DNA of 9,683 nt, from assembly GCA_047630175.1 (NCBI GenBank), contig JBLHVI010000108.1:1-9683 (forward strand). The letters run 5' to 3'. Position 1 is the first letter of the stretch; every line of letters starts with the position of its first letter. Source of the stretch: UBA4582 sp047630175. Its GTDB lineage: Bacteria > Pseudomonadota > Gammaproteobacteria > Pseudomonadales > Azotimanducaceae. The notes under the pieces were generated by a model that worked only from the letters and a program-made list of their open reading frames with translations, had not been told where the DNA came from and did not search any database. Shown here in pieces: positions 1-7,349 of the stretch. Position numbers and translations under genes: made by a program.

Positions 1-910
1 GACCATTTAAGTATGTCAGACCGCCGATGATAGCTGCTACCTGAGCCTGGACGCAGTTTTCGGGTGTCGCTCTGGGGCTGTCCGGATAAACCTCTGTGGT
101 GGTAACAAATTTGGCGTTAGTCATACTCACGCACAAGCCTAGTGGGCCCACGTCGTAGTTGATTACGCCATGCTGTTGCACGACTTCGCCGATTATTTTG
201 CCGTCGATATCGGGCGCAATATGGGTGACTGCTTCGACGGACTTGATGATAGCAGCCTGAAAGTCGAAAGCCGGCCTCGCCGTATCACCGACGCCATAGA
301 AACCATCGGGAATTTCCCATGCTTGTTGGAAGATGGCATCCCGAGCAGCGAGTGCAGGTCGAAACTCTGTGTTGTCGGTATCGGTCGTTTCATGCAGATC
401 GAAATGGGCCAGAAATGTCATTGCAGAGTGCTTCAAATAGGCCATCGCTGCGGCTGCTTCTTCAGCAGGACTGTTGTGTTTGAATGAGCGATTTGGATCG
501 ATCGCTAATGGGTTCCAACGGTTAACCGTCTCATAACCCCATGGGCTGATACAGGGCAGTATCACAAAATTAAACTGCCCAGCGAAGCGTGCTGCTTGAG
601 TTTGCGCGAAACGAATTGCCCCTTGTACACCGCTAGTCTCGTATCCGTGCACGCCACCCGTGATCAAGACGTTGGGCAAAGCGAGATCCCATTGCCTACT
701 CTTTAAAGCAAGGAGTGGGTAGCGTGTAGGGTTGCAAGTCAACGCGCCATAGCGCTCTATGAGGAAGTCATCAGCTAATGTGTCGAGTTTTGGGATGACC
801 TCGTCTGCCAATAAACGCTTAACGGTTTGAAGCGCCAACCAGTCGGCGATGTCGCTGTCATTCCACGCGCTACCAGGAGTACCAATGGGGTATTCTGCTG
901 CTTTTTGCAT
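1..910 (-). CDS. M14-family zinc carboxypeptidase-like protein (REP34-like), 3' end cut by window
   Basis: This is a predicted zinc-dependent metallocarboxypeptidase of family M14, which removes C-terminal residues from peptides or acts as a related amidohydrolase. The 303 visible residues carry the whole expected active site. The zinc motif HxxE is in GGVHGYE (His88, Glu91) and the third zinc ligand is in HFDLHE (His173). The Asn-Arg pair in DPNRSF (140-141) fits the substrate-carboxylate site, and Glu273 in TTTEVYP sits where the catalytic glutamate lies. The start is ATG at 908-910: a TAA lies two codons upstream in frame, so no earlier start is possible, and AAGG lies about 13 bases ahead. 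No signal peptide is visible, so it is probably cytoplasmic. The catalytic Glu is only about 30 residues from the window edge, so little should be missing. It follows the hybrid kinase on the same strand after 75 bases without a clear terminator. Family assignment is firm; the REP34-like subgroup and the substrate are inference. Confidence 0.85.
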   Translation of the reverse strand, partial: MQKAAEYPIGTPGSAWNDSDIADWLALQTVKRLLADEVIPKLDTLADDFLIERYGALTCNPTRYPLLALKSRQWDLALPNVLITGGVHGYETSGVQGAIRFAQTQAARFAGQFNFVILPCISPWGYETVNRWNPLAIDPNRSFKHNSPAEEAAAAMAYLKHSAMTFLAHFDLHETTDTDNTEFRPALAARDAIFQQAWEIPDGFYGVGDTARPAFDFQAAIIKSVEAVTHIAPDIDGKIIGEVVQQHGVINYDVGPLGLCVSMTNAKFVTTTEVYPDSPRATPENCVQAQVAAIIGGLTYLNG

Positions 911-985
911 GTTTTATTGCGCCTTGAGATCTGTCGTCCTAGCTTACTGCACCGGCTAGAGTCATGCAGCAATAGAATTATTATG

Positions 986-3900
986 CTATGCAGACAGCGT
1001 ATCATTCACGGGGGTATGCCGGTCTTGGAAATCCGTGAGCGCGTCGTGCAGAGCTTGGTAGGCTGCAAAGTATTCGGTAGCAAGAATATCGTCTATGTCA
1101 GTTTGCGCTTGTCCCATTGCTTCGATGGCCGCGCTCATTCGGGTAAGCTCCAGACCTTCAAGGTTGGCCGCTACGCCCTTAATTTCATGACCTATCGTAA
1201 AGATAGTTTGATGTTGTTGGTTGTCGATGGCGGTTTTTAACGCGACTAAACGATCGGGTAGGGTCGTCATGAATAGATTGATCATGACCATTAACCGCTC
1301 TGGTTTGTTCCGCATGCGACGCAGGGCACCGGCCTCATCCCAGGCGGGCAGTTTTGTGGGTTGTGACGTCGGAGGATCACAGGCTTTGCTGTTGACTACT
1401 ATTAGGCGTTCCTTTGCAGAAAATGTCAGCCAACGGACTAACTTATCGGTCAGTGCTGCTTCATCGATCGGCTTCGACAGGTAATCATTCATGCCCGCTT
1501 TGAAGCACAGTTCTTTTGCTTCGGACATAGCATTAGCTGTCATTGCAACAATAGGTACACGGGCATTAAGGGCGCCAACACGGTCATTGCGTATTTGCTC
1601 GGTCGCGGTGTAACCATCCATGACCGGCATTTGGCAGTCCATTAGCACCACCCCAAAGTAGTTGAAGTCGCTATCTTCTGATTGGGTTTCGAGTTTTGAA
1701 AGAGCGTCGCTACCGTTTTCGGCGGTGACACACTTGAGCCCTAAGTCGTTGATAATCCCCTGAGCGATTTCACGGTTTATCGCATTATCATCGACCACTA
1801 ACACCGCGGCGCCAGCAAACGGTTGTAGGGCATTTTTATGGTCGGCCAGTACGGAGCGCTCATGCAGAAAATCGATGGGATTATGTGCCGAGAAGACTGC
1901 AGTGATTGCGCGGTCCAGGCTGCGTGGTGTGACAGGCTTGTAGAGTAGCATCGTACTTTCGATTTCTTGTGCAGTCCCTAGCTCAAGAAATGAAGGCGGT
2001 ACCATGACAAGGATGGTTTTGGGCGGTACGCCAAATGCCGCACTAAGCGTGCTAGACAAAGCTTTGTTCTCCTCGACAAATAGATTGCTACCTGCCGCAA
2101 ACAAACTATTTTCAGGCACCAATAAGTTGTTGCCTGTTGCAAATAAACTGTTGTCGATTATGACGCGATCGAAGGTGTCTGCGCCCTGATCGCTAAGAAT
2201 TTGTAGCGCCTCATCTGTGGAGTTGGCAGTAAAGCATTCTGCACCCCACGTTTGCAGTTGGCGTCGCATCGTTGCGAGTGCGGTCAGGTTGTCATCAATG
2301 ATTAAAATTGACAGCGCTGACAGGTCGACCACGCGAGGTATGTTAGTAGCATTTGGGCTAACTTTAGCAGGAATTTTGAATTCAAATGTACTGCCCCGGC
2401 CTTTTTTGCTCTTAACGCGAATGGTTCCCTGCATCAGTTCACAAAGTTTCTTCGAGATAGTCAAGCCGAGGCCGGTGCCTCCGTATAGCCGAGTGACAGA
2501 TGCATCTTCTTGAGAAAACGCGCCAAATAATGTGTCCAACTTCTCTGTCGCAATACCAGTACCGGTGTCTTTGATTTTACAGCAAAGTGAGCAGGTGTTG
2601 TTGTCACTCAAATCTTTTGTAATATCGCTGGTCGACAGTGTGATAACTATTTCGCCGCGGTCAGTAAATTTTGTCGCATTGCTCAGCAGGTTACTAATAA
2701 TCTGGCGAATGCGGGTAGGGTCGCCTAACAGATATTGATGTTTTACTTCGCTGGCATCAAAGATGACTTCCACGTTCTTATCAAACGCTTTAATCGCCAT
2801 TGATTCAATGACATTGCTGAAGACTTTAACGACGTCAAATTCCGTTTCTTCGATGACAATTTTGCCGGCTTCAATTTTCGACATATCTAAGATGTCATTA
2901 ATCAACGTCATCAGATTCTGAATACTTAAGTCGGCCATATCGAGATATTTTAGCTGTCGATTCGAGAGCTTTTCTCGCCCGAGCAAGGACAGCGCACCGA
3001 TAACACCATTCATCGGCGTGCGTATTTCATGACTCACATTGGCGACGAAACTGCTTTTCATCGCGTTCGCATTTTCTGCGCGCTCTTTGGCTTGCTCCAT
3101 TTCGCGGGTGCGCTCAAGCACTTGAGACTCTAGTGTCGCGTTCATGTCTAGAATTTCAGTTTCGATTTCTTTTTGAACACTAACATTGCGCATCACGGCA
3201 GCAATACCCTGCGGCTTGCCGTCGAGAAATATCGGTGAAAATATGACAGACACAATCATCGATTTGCCCGTGCGGGATTTTATCTGCAGGTCTTTGGCAG
3301 GCTCGCGCTTGCCGTCGGAGATGTTGCTAAGAATGTCTTCCAGTTCGGCCTCGAGGTGTTCAATATCTAATACGGCGACCCAGTTGCGGCCGATAGCAGT
3401 GGCGGCGGAGTGACCGAACAATTCATGCGCGCCGGCATTCCAACTGCTGACAATGCCGGTCGTATCAATACCGATAATGGCATCCATAGAACTACCAACG
3501 ATAGCCTCGTACTCGGCGTTGGTTTCGTTAGCCGCAAGCCGGCGTTTTAGACTGACTTGATAACGCCAGAACATCAATGTCGCGACCAACATGATGAGTA
3601 GGGCGAAGCCATAATAGTCGAGTCTCCTAGACTGTAACGCAGCGCTAATAATGCTTAGTGGTACGCCTGCCTTCACTATAAGTTTGCGCTGGTCATGCTG
3701 CCCAGTTAATAACACCGATTGTTGCGTGTAGTAGACTGTGTCGTTGTTTGCCAGATCGGTTGCATATTTAATATGCAGGTTTTTTGATTGTCCCGGGGCC
3801 TCTGGATAAAATTCTCCCCAAGTAATCGGTTTGCCAAAATCTTTGCCGTAACGTAGGGCCTGGTCTGAGTGCCAGATAAATGATTCGTCCGAATCGAGTA

Positions 3901-4660
3901 GGTACAACTGCATGTTTTGAGATACATTTGCCGTGAACTTTGCAAATAAGCTTTCAGCGTTGATATTGATTATTACGAAACCGAAAATCTCCGTGTCATG
4001 AAAAAAAACGGGTGTGCTGACACGGTAGGTGGGCCAATAAGGGTATTCTAAATCGCCGAACTCACGATTGAGATTGATGTCAGATATGTAGACTTGGCGT
4101 GGCTTGAGCCTAACGATATCTGTGAAGTAGTTGTTACCTGATTTTTCTTGCAACAGGGCTTCGGGAACAATTTGTATATTGCCAGACCTTCGCTCCGCGC
4201 GCACCAACTCAAGTCCCTCATCATCAATACCTATATATCGAATCTGTTGGATATGCGGGTGGGTCTCTAAGAATGCGACAAAGATAGTTTGTAGCTGCGC
4301 TTTCCACTGCTCGATGCGCGTGCCGTCTAATGGATCAATGCCTTCATTGTTTGTCGCTCGAACTATGCCCTGCACGGGTGGCATTGAGAAAAGAAAGTTT
4401 ATTTCATTGCGACTCCTGTCGAGCTCATCGGCAATCACTGCGGCTCGAGTCACTATTTCATTGTTGATTTGTTCAAAGACGTCAGCGGTGACTGCTTGTT
4501 CAGCCTTGTAATCGAGAATTGAAGCGCCGATCATCAAGCCGGCCATGGTGACGGCCCATGTCACGAAGATCCAGCGATTTAGTGAGGCTAGGCCCTCTTG
4601 CCATTTTGAGGGTGCATGTTTACGAGGAAGGGTTTCCCTGTTTTTGCTGGTACTTATCAT
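986..4660 (-). CDS. Tripartite hybrid sensor histidine kinase (Cache-PAS-HisKA-HATPase-REC-REC-HPt)
   Basis: This is an inner-membrane sensor that passes phosphate His-Asp-His to an unseen response regulator. Domains in order: TM1 about 31-49; a periplasmic region of about 300 residues resembling a double Cache domain; TM2 about 349-366; PAS about 381-495; a coiled coil about 496-533; HisKA with H-box NVSHEIRTPMNG (His544); HATPase_c with N-box around Asn657/Asn661, G1 DTGTGI (698-703), F-box around Phe715 and G2 GGTGLGL (727-733). REC1 is about 782-922 with DD 789-790, Asp836 and Lys908. REC2 is about 951-1076 with DD 957-958, Asp1008 in LMDCQMPVMDG, Thr1041 and Lys1063. The C-terminal HPt has His1158 in GHEIKG. 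REC2 is canonical. REC1 lacks the usual MPxMDG after its Asp, has MVPPS where the conserved Thr/Ser lies, and contains a heptad repeat. The start is ATG at 4658-4660 with a weak upstream TAGG. The layout is like BarA/ArcB/TorS, but with two receivers; the ligand is unknown. Confidence 0.95.
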   Translation of the reverse strand: MISTSKNRETLPRKHAPSKWQEGLASLNRWIFVTWAVTMAGLMIGASILDYKAEQAVTADVFEQINNEIVTRAAVIADELDRSRNEINFLFSMPPVQGIVRATNNEGIDPLDGTRIEQWKAQLQTIFVAFLETHPHIQQIRYIGIDDEGLELVRAERRSGNIQIVPEALLQEKSGNNYFTDIVRLKPRQVYISDINLNREFGDLEYPYWPTYRVSTPVFFHDTEIFGFVIININAESLFAKFTANVSQNMQLYLLDSDESFIWHSDQALRYGKDFGKPITWGEFYPEAPGQSKNLHIKYATDLANNDTVYYTQQSVLLTGQHDQRKLIVKAGVPLSIISAALQSRRLDYYGFALLIMLVATLMFWRYQVSLKRRLAANETNAEYEAIVGSSMDAIIGIDTTGIVSSWNAGAHELFGHSAATAIGRNWVAVLDIEHLEAELEDILSNISDGKREPAKDLQIKSRTGKSMIVSVIFSPIFLDGKPQGIAAVMRNVSVQKEIETEILDMNATLESQVLERTREMEQAKERAENANAMKSSFVANVSHEIRTPMNGVIGALSLLGREKLSNRQLKYLDMADLSIQNLMTLINDILDMSKIEAGKIVIEETEFDVVKVFSNVIESMAIKAFDKNVEVIFDASEVKHQYLLGDPTRIRQIISNLLSNATKFTDRGEIVITLSTSDITKDLSDNNTCSLCCKIKDTGTGIATEKLDTLFGAFSQEDASVTRLYGGTGLGLTISKKLCELMQGTIRVKSKKGRGSTFEFKIPAKVSPNATNIPRVVDLSALSILIIDDNLTALATMRRQLQTWGAECFTANSTDEALQILSDQGADTFDRVIIDNSLFATGNNLLVPENSLFAAGSNLFVEENKALSSTLSAAFGVPPKTILVMVPPSFLELGTAQEIESTMLLYKPVTPRSLDRAITAVFSAHNPIDFLHERSVLADHKNALQPFAGAAVLVVDDNAINREIAQGIINDLGLKCVTAENGSDALSKLETQSEDSDFNYFGVVLMDCQMPVMDGYTATEQIRNDRVGALNARVPIVAMTANAMSEAKELCFKAGMNDYLSKPIDEAALTDKLVRWLTFSAKERLIVVNSKACDPPTSQPTKLPAWDEAGALRRMRNKPERLMVMINLFMTTLPDRLVALKTAIDNQQHQTIFTIGHEIKGVAANLEGLELTRMSAAIEAMGQAQTDIDDILATEYFAAYQALHDALTDFQDRHTPVNDTLSA
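2069..2152 (-). repeat. Four 21-base (7-residue) repeats within REC1 of the hybrid kinase
   Basis: Residues 837-864 of the kinase read as four heptads: NSLFATG / NNLLVPE / NSLFAAG / SNLFVEE. They also form two 14-residue units (42 bases each, 2111-2152 and 2069-2110), which match at 28 of 42 DNA positions by my hand alignment. The array starts immediately after Asp836, the phospho-acceptor position of the first receiver, where the beta3-alpha3 loop normally reads MPxMDG. The reading frame is kept. Most DNA differences keep the residue or exchange similar ones, which suggests an old duplication kept under protein-level selection; that last point is inference. Confidence 0.75.
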
Positions 4661-4822
4661 GGCTGGCCTACCGCGCCGTGGGACTTATTGATTAAGTGTA
4701 GTCGTGTTATACCAATTGGTGGTGGACTAGACTGCTTATTGTCTGTGGTATTGTTTTTGCGGCTGGGCTCCCCGCCAGCGATTGATTACGCTATGCTGCT
4801 AGATTTTTTGCTGGAGCAACAA
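4661..4822. promoter_or_regulatory. Divergent promoter region with palindromic candidate operator
   Basis: These 162 bases separate the divergent kinase and SDR starts. On the plus strand there is a possible extended -10 box, TG-T-TATACC (4705-4713), with only a poor -35 (TTATTG, 4685-4690, 17-base spacer). A perfect 10-bp palindrome, ACCAATTGGT (4711-4720), overlaps that -10 box, as an operator for a small dimeric regulator would. The promoter call is weak; the palindrome is plain in the sequence. Confidence 0.3.
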
Positions 4823-5677
4823 ATGCAGGACTTCGAAGGAAAAGTGGCAGTGATTACTGGCGCGGCCAGTGGCATAGGTCGAGCGCTTACCGAAAAATGT
4901 TTGGCTGAAGGCATGCATGTCGTTATGGCAGACATCGAAACCGAAGCCTTACACCAAGCCGCTGAGGCGTTACAGGAGGGCGGGCAGAATTCGATTTTAC
5001 CTGTTAAGACCGACGTCGCGATCCTTGACGAGATTGAAAACCTAAAACAAAAAGCGGTTGAGACCTTTGGGGGTGTGCACTTATTGTTTAATAACGCGGG
5101 CGTTGGTGGTGGCGGTAATGCCTGGAATAGCACCCAGAAGGACTGGGAGTGGGTTCTTGGCGTGAACCTGTGGAGTGTGATTCATGGGCTACGGGTGTTT
5201 GTGCCGCAGATGATTTCCCAACAAACGCCCTGTCATATTGTGAATACAGCATCAGTTGCGGGCTTGCTGGGTGGAACTACGAATGCGGCCTATTCAGTCA
5301 CTAAGCACGGCGTTGTGGCAATGACTGAGAACCTGTTGCAAGACCTGCTCGCTGAAAACCTGCAAATTGGCGCCTCGGTACTCTGCCCTGGCCTGATTGA
5401 TACGAATATTATGGATAGCGGTCGTAACCGACCAGCTTCGTTAGTGGACAATGCCGAGCCAGTGCAATTAACAGCGGAGCAAGAAGTTAGCAGAGACCAA
5501 TTCGCAGCGGCTCTCAAGCAGGGCATGCAACCGGCAGATGTCGCTGAGATAGTGTTTGCAGGTATTCGCGCCAACCGACTTTACATTCAGACGCATGATT
5601 TGTTCAATGGCATGATCCTTGAGCGTGCCAACAACATCGCGGCAGGCACGAACCCCAAGACCTTGAAGCTGTTTTAA
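4823..5677 (+). CDS. Short-chain dehydrogenase/reductase (classical SDR), probably NAD-dependent
   Basis: This is a soluble oxidoreductase of 284 residues that should interconvert an alcohol and a ketone or aldehyde using a nicotinamide cofactor. The Rossmann glycine motif TGAASGIG is at 12-19, NNAG at 90-93, and the catalytic tetrad is Asn115, Ser144, Tyr157 and Lys161 (Y-S-V-T-K). Asp37 at the end of the second beta strand (VVMADIE) normally favours NAD(H) over NADP(H); that preference is inferred from the family. The C-terminal part has the LCPGLIDTNI loop and a long tail usual for larger classical SDRs. The start ATG is supported by GGAG at 4813-4816 with a six-base spacer. The open frame extends upstream to 4616, but that stretch overlaps the kinase start and looks non-coding. 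It is divergent from the kinase and convergent with the hydrolase. The substrate is not predictable; motifs alone do not point to a pathway. Confidence 0.93.
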   Translation: MQDFEGKVAVITGAASGIGRALTEKCLAEGMHVVMADIETEALHQAAEALQEGGQNSILPVKTDVAILDEIENLKQKAVETFGGVHLLFNNAGVGGGGNAWNSTQKDWEWVLGVNLWSVIHGLRVFVPQMISQQTPCHIVNTASVAGLLGGTTNAAYSVTKHGVVAMTENLLQDLLAENLQIGASVLCPGLIDTNIMDSGRNRPASLVDNAEPVQLTAEQEVSRDQFAAALKQGMQPADVAEIVFAGIRANRLYIQTHDLFNGMILERANNIAAGTNPKTLKLF

Positions 5678-5699
5678 TGCTTAATCAGTGATGCGGTGG

Positions 5700-5736
5700 G
5701 GTTGCAAAGACCAACAAAGGCTTAGTTTTTGCAGCC
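5700..5736. terminator. Possible weak bidirectional terminator hairpin between convergent genes
   Basis: GGTTGCAAA (5700-5708) can pair with TTTGCAGCC (5728-5736) as a nine-base stem with one G-U pair and a 19-base loop. It lies in the 59-base gap between the SDR stop and the hydrolase stop and abuts the latter. There is no clean U-tract outside the stem on either strand, so this is a weak candidate chosen largely for its position. Confidence 0.2.
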
Positions 5737-6678
5737 CTAATCCGAAAACCACGCCACCAGTCCCGGGTTAACCTGCGCATGTCTCTGGTAGTTCAAGCCA
5801 TGTTCGCCGCCGGCGATAATTTTCACGATTGCGTCGGGCATCAGCGTTTGTAGCTTGTCTGCGCTGGATACCAGTACGGTAGTATCTGCATCGCCATACA
5901 CCGCCATCACCGGCACGCCCGTTTCCCTGAGCGCGTCGAACGTTGTCTCGCGGTCGCTCATGGGCATATGTCGCAAGGTTGATAGTAGAGCGCCAAAGTA
6001 GCCGCGGTAGTTCATTTGCTCACTCACATCGCCCGCTAGTCGATTTGCTGGTGCGCGTTGATCCTCCGCATACTGGCTATCGCCGAGGAGTAAGTTGCGG
6101 CCGAAGACGCGGAAGATAAAATCGCCAATCAGCGGTGTTCTTAATAATTTGGATGCATTGCTATCGGTACTTGCCAAGTCAAGTCCTGCGGGCACAAATA
6201 AGAACAGCCGGTTAACTCGCTCGGGATGGCGCGCGACAAATTCGGCGGTGATTGGTCCGCCCATAGACAAGCCTACGAGTCCGACAGGCGTGGTAATGTT
6301 AAGGCCATCTAATAGACCAAGCAGCGTGCGGTCATAGAAATCTATGTCATAGTTGACGACTGGCCGACTCGACCAGCCTCGACCAAAATGATCGTATCGA
6401 AGGGTGCGAAAACCAGCCGCGTTGAGGGCTGTCACATTCTGCTCGTAAATAAAGTTCGGCGTTGAGAAACCATGGCTAAGCACCACGACGGGACCGTCTT
6501 GAGGGCCATCCCAGCGGTAATGCAGCTTACCTTCGGGCATTGAAAGATAGGCGCCTGGCCCATGCGCGCGCGCGGCTTCATCAATTTTGGAAAGTTTAGC
6601 GTCGGCGATGATGTACCAAGCAAAGACAGCGCACGACAATAGTATCGGCAGCAACAGGGCCCATTTCAATATATTCAT
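5737..6678 (-). CDS. Membrane-anchored alpha/beta-fold hydrolase
   Basis: This is a serine hydrolase of the alpha/beta superfamily, about 313 residues from the ATG at 6676-6678. The N-terminus has one hydrophobic segment (about 5-24) that reads as an uncleaved signal anchor, placing the catalytic domain in the periplasm. Visible signatures are the oxyanion-hole HG in LSHGFS (69-70), the strand RYDHFGRGWSS, the nucleophile elbow GLSMGG with Ser138, the acid Asp265 in YGDADTTV, and the catalytic His293 in GGEHGLNY. Length and order fit the epoxide-hydrolase/esterase/haloperoxidase-like branch; the substrate cannot be told. A GTG three codons upstream (6685-6687) is an alternative start; neither start has a clear Shine-Dalgarno sequence, so I chose the ATG. 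It is convergent with the SDR and divergent from the lipoprotein pair. Fold and catalytic triad are secure; specificity is open. Confidence 0.9.
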   Translation of the reverse strand: MNILKWALLLPILLSCAVFAWYIIADAKLSKIDEAARAHGPGAYLSMPEGKLHYRWDGPQDGPVVVLSHGFSTPNFIYEQNVTALNAAGFRTLRYDHFGRGWSSRPVVNYDIDFYDRTLLGLLDGLNITTPVGLVGLSMGGPITAEFVARHPERVNRLFLFVPAGLDLASTDSNASKLLRTPLIGDFIFRVFGRNLLLGDSQYAEDQRAPANRLAGDVSEQMNYRGYFGALLSTLRHMPMSDRETTFDALRETGVPVMAVYGDADTTVLVSSADKLQTLMPDAIVKIIAGGEHGLNYQRHAQVNPGLVAWFSD

Positions 6679-6986
6679 AAAATTCACACGTAAAACACAG
6701 CATCAGCATGCGTCACTCGACGATCTCTGGCAAGTGGTGCATCTCTCGGCCGACGCTGGTTGTCGTAACGCCAAAGTTTGGCTCGATCATCGTCATTGAT
6801 CGTTGATGACCATGAAGACCTTCAAGATCGCGATTGTTAACCACGGCGGGTCGTGTAACATCGACCTATGGTCACCAAGTTTTAGCGCTGATCCGTTAGC
6901 AGCGCCGAGCCGTAAACCTTCGGCAAAGCCGAAATTTACCAATTCTTAAGATCCCATCACCTAAATTGTTCTTCAAGGGTTTATTT
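6679..6986. other. Divergent intergenic region, no established gene
   Basis: About 300 bases separate the hydrolase start from the first lipoprotein start, and both promoters should lie here, though I see no good -35/-10 pair for either. There is a perfect 6-bp hairpin TTCGGC-AAA-GCCGAA (6919-6933). A nearby GCCGAG (6904-6909) could compete for the same TTCGGC arm. A 47-codon open frame runs 6806-6949 (ATG to TAA) without a convincing ribosome site. The role of any of these is unproven. Confidence 0.5.
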
Positions 6987-7346
6987 ATGCAGCGATTGAT
7001 TATTACGGCGGTTTGCCTGGCTTTTTTGAGCGGGTGTGTGCAGTTCAATAATAAGCGCGGTGTAGAGGTTGCATGGCATGCCAAGGTGGTTAGCGATATG
7101 ACGATCGGCACGACGACGCGTGCGAATGTGCTCGACGTCCTCGGGCCACCATCGCAGGTGATATCATTGGAAGAGGAAACCGTCATGTACTATCTGTTTG
7201 AAAAAGCAACAGGGAAAGGCATGCTGCTAGGTGTGTACAACACCATTGATATCGATACCCGCTATGATCGTGCGATTTTCTTTTTCGACGAAAACAATGT
7301 ACTAACGGATTTTTCCACCCGAATTCACGAAGATGCTGGTGATTAG
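6987..7346 (+). CDS. Small outer-membrane-type lipoprotein with BamE/SmpA-like domain
   Basis: This is a 119-residue lipoprotein precursor. A short signal peptide ends in the lipobox LSGC, with Cys17 as the lipidation site; Val at +2 rather than Asp fits sorting to the outer membrane. The mature part resembles the BamE/SmpA/OmlA fold: IGTTTRANVLDVLGPP (40-55) corresponds to the family's 'G.t..qV...LG.P' helix-turn, followed by a beta-rich C-terminal half ending in FFFDENNVLTDFS (98-110). The start ATG has AAGGG at 6975-6979 with a seven-base gap; an in-frame TTG at 6966 would place extra residues ahead of the signal peptide and is less likely. It is followed after three bases by a second lipoprotein of like design, so they form a two-gene unit. 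It is not BamE itself on length and sequence; the function is unknown, possibly envelope maintenance by analogy. Confidence 0.85.
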   Translation: MQRLIITAVCLAFLSGCVQFNNKRGVEVAWHAKVVSDMTIGTTTRANVLDVLGPPSQVISLEEETVMYYLFEKATGKGMLLGVYNTIDIDTRYDRAIFFFDENNVLTDFSTRIHEDAGD

Positions 7347-7349
7347 GCT

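Noticed and set aside
170..487. Plus-strand 105-residue frame at the left edge
   Set aside because: It lies antisense to the M14 gene, whose active-site motifs are all intact.
827..1240. Plus-strand 137-residue frame across the kinase-peptidase junction
   Set aside because: It is antisense to the HPt domain and the peptidase N-terminus and has no domain or ribosome-site support.
4616..4822. N-terminal extension of the SDR frame by 69 residues
   Set aside because: It overlaps the kinase start, lacks a ribosome site and is not SDR-like; the ATG at 4823 has GGAG six bases ahead and begins just before the first Rossmann strand.
6919..6933. Hairpin TTCGGC-AAA-GCCGAA as a rho-independent terminator
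   Set aside because: The stem is short, no U-tract follows on either strand, and the flanking genes diverge from this region so no terminator is needed.
6966..6986. TTG start giving seven more residues on lipoprotein 1
   Set aside because: The ATG at 6987 has AAGGG at good spacing and gives a normal short lipoprotein signal peptide.
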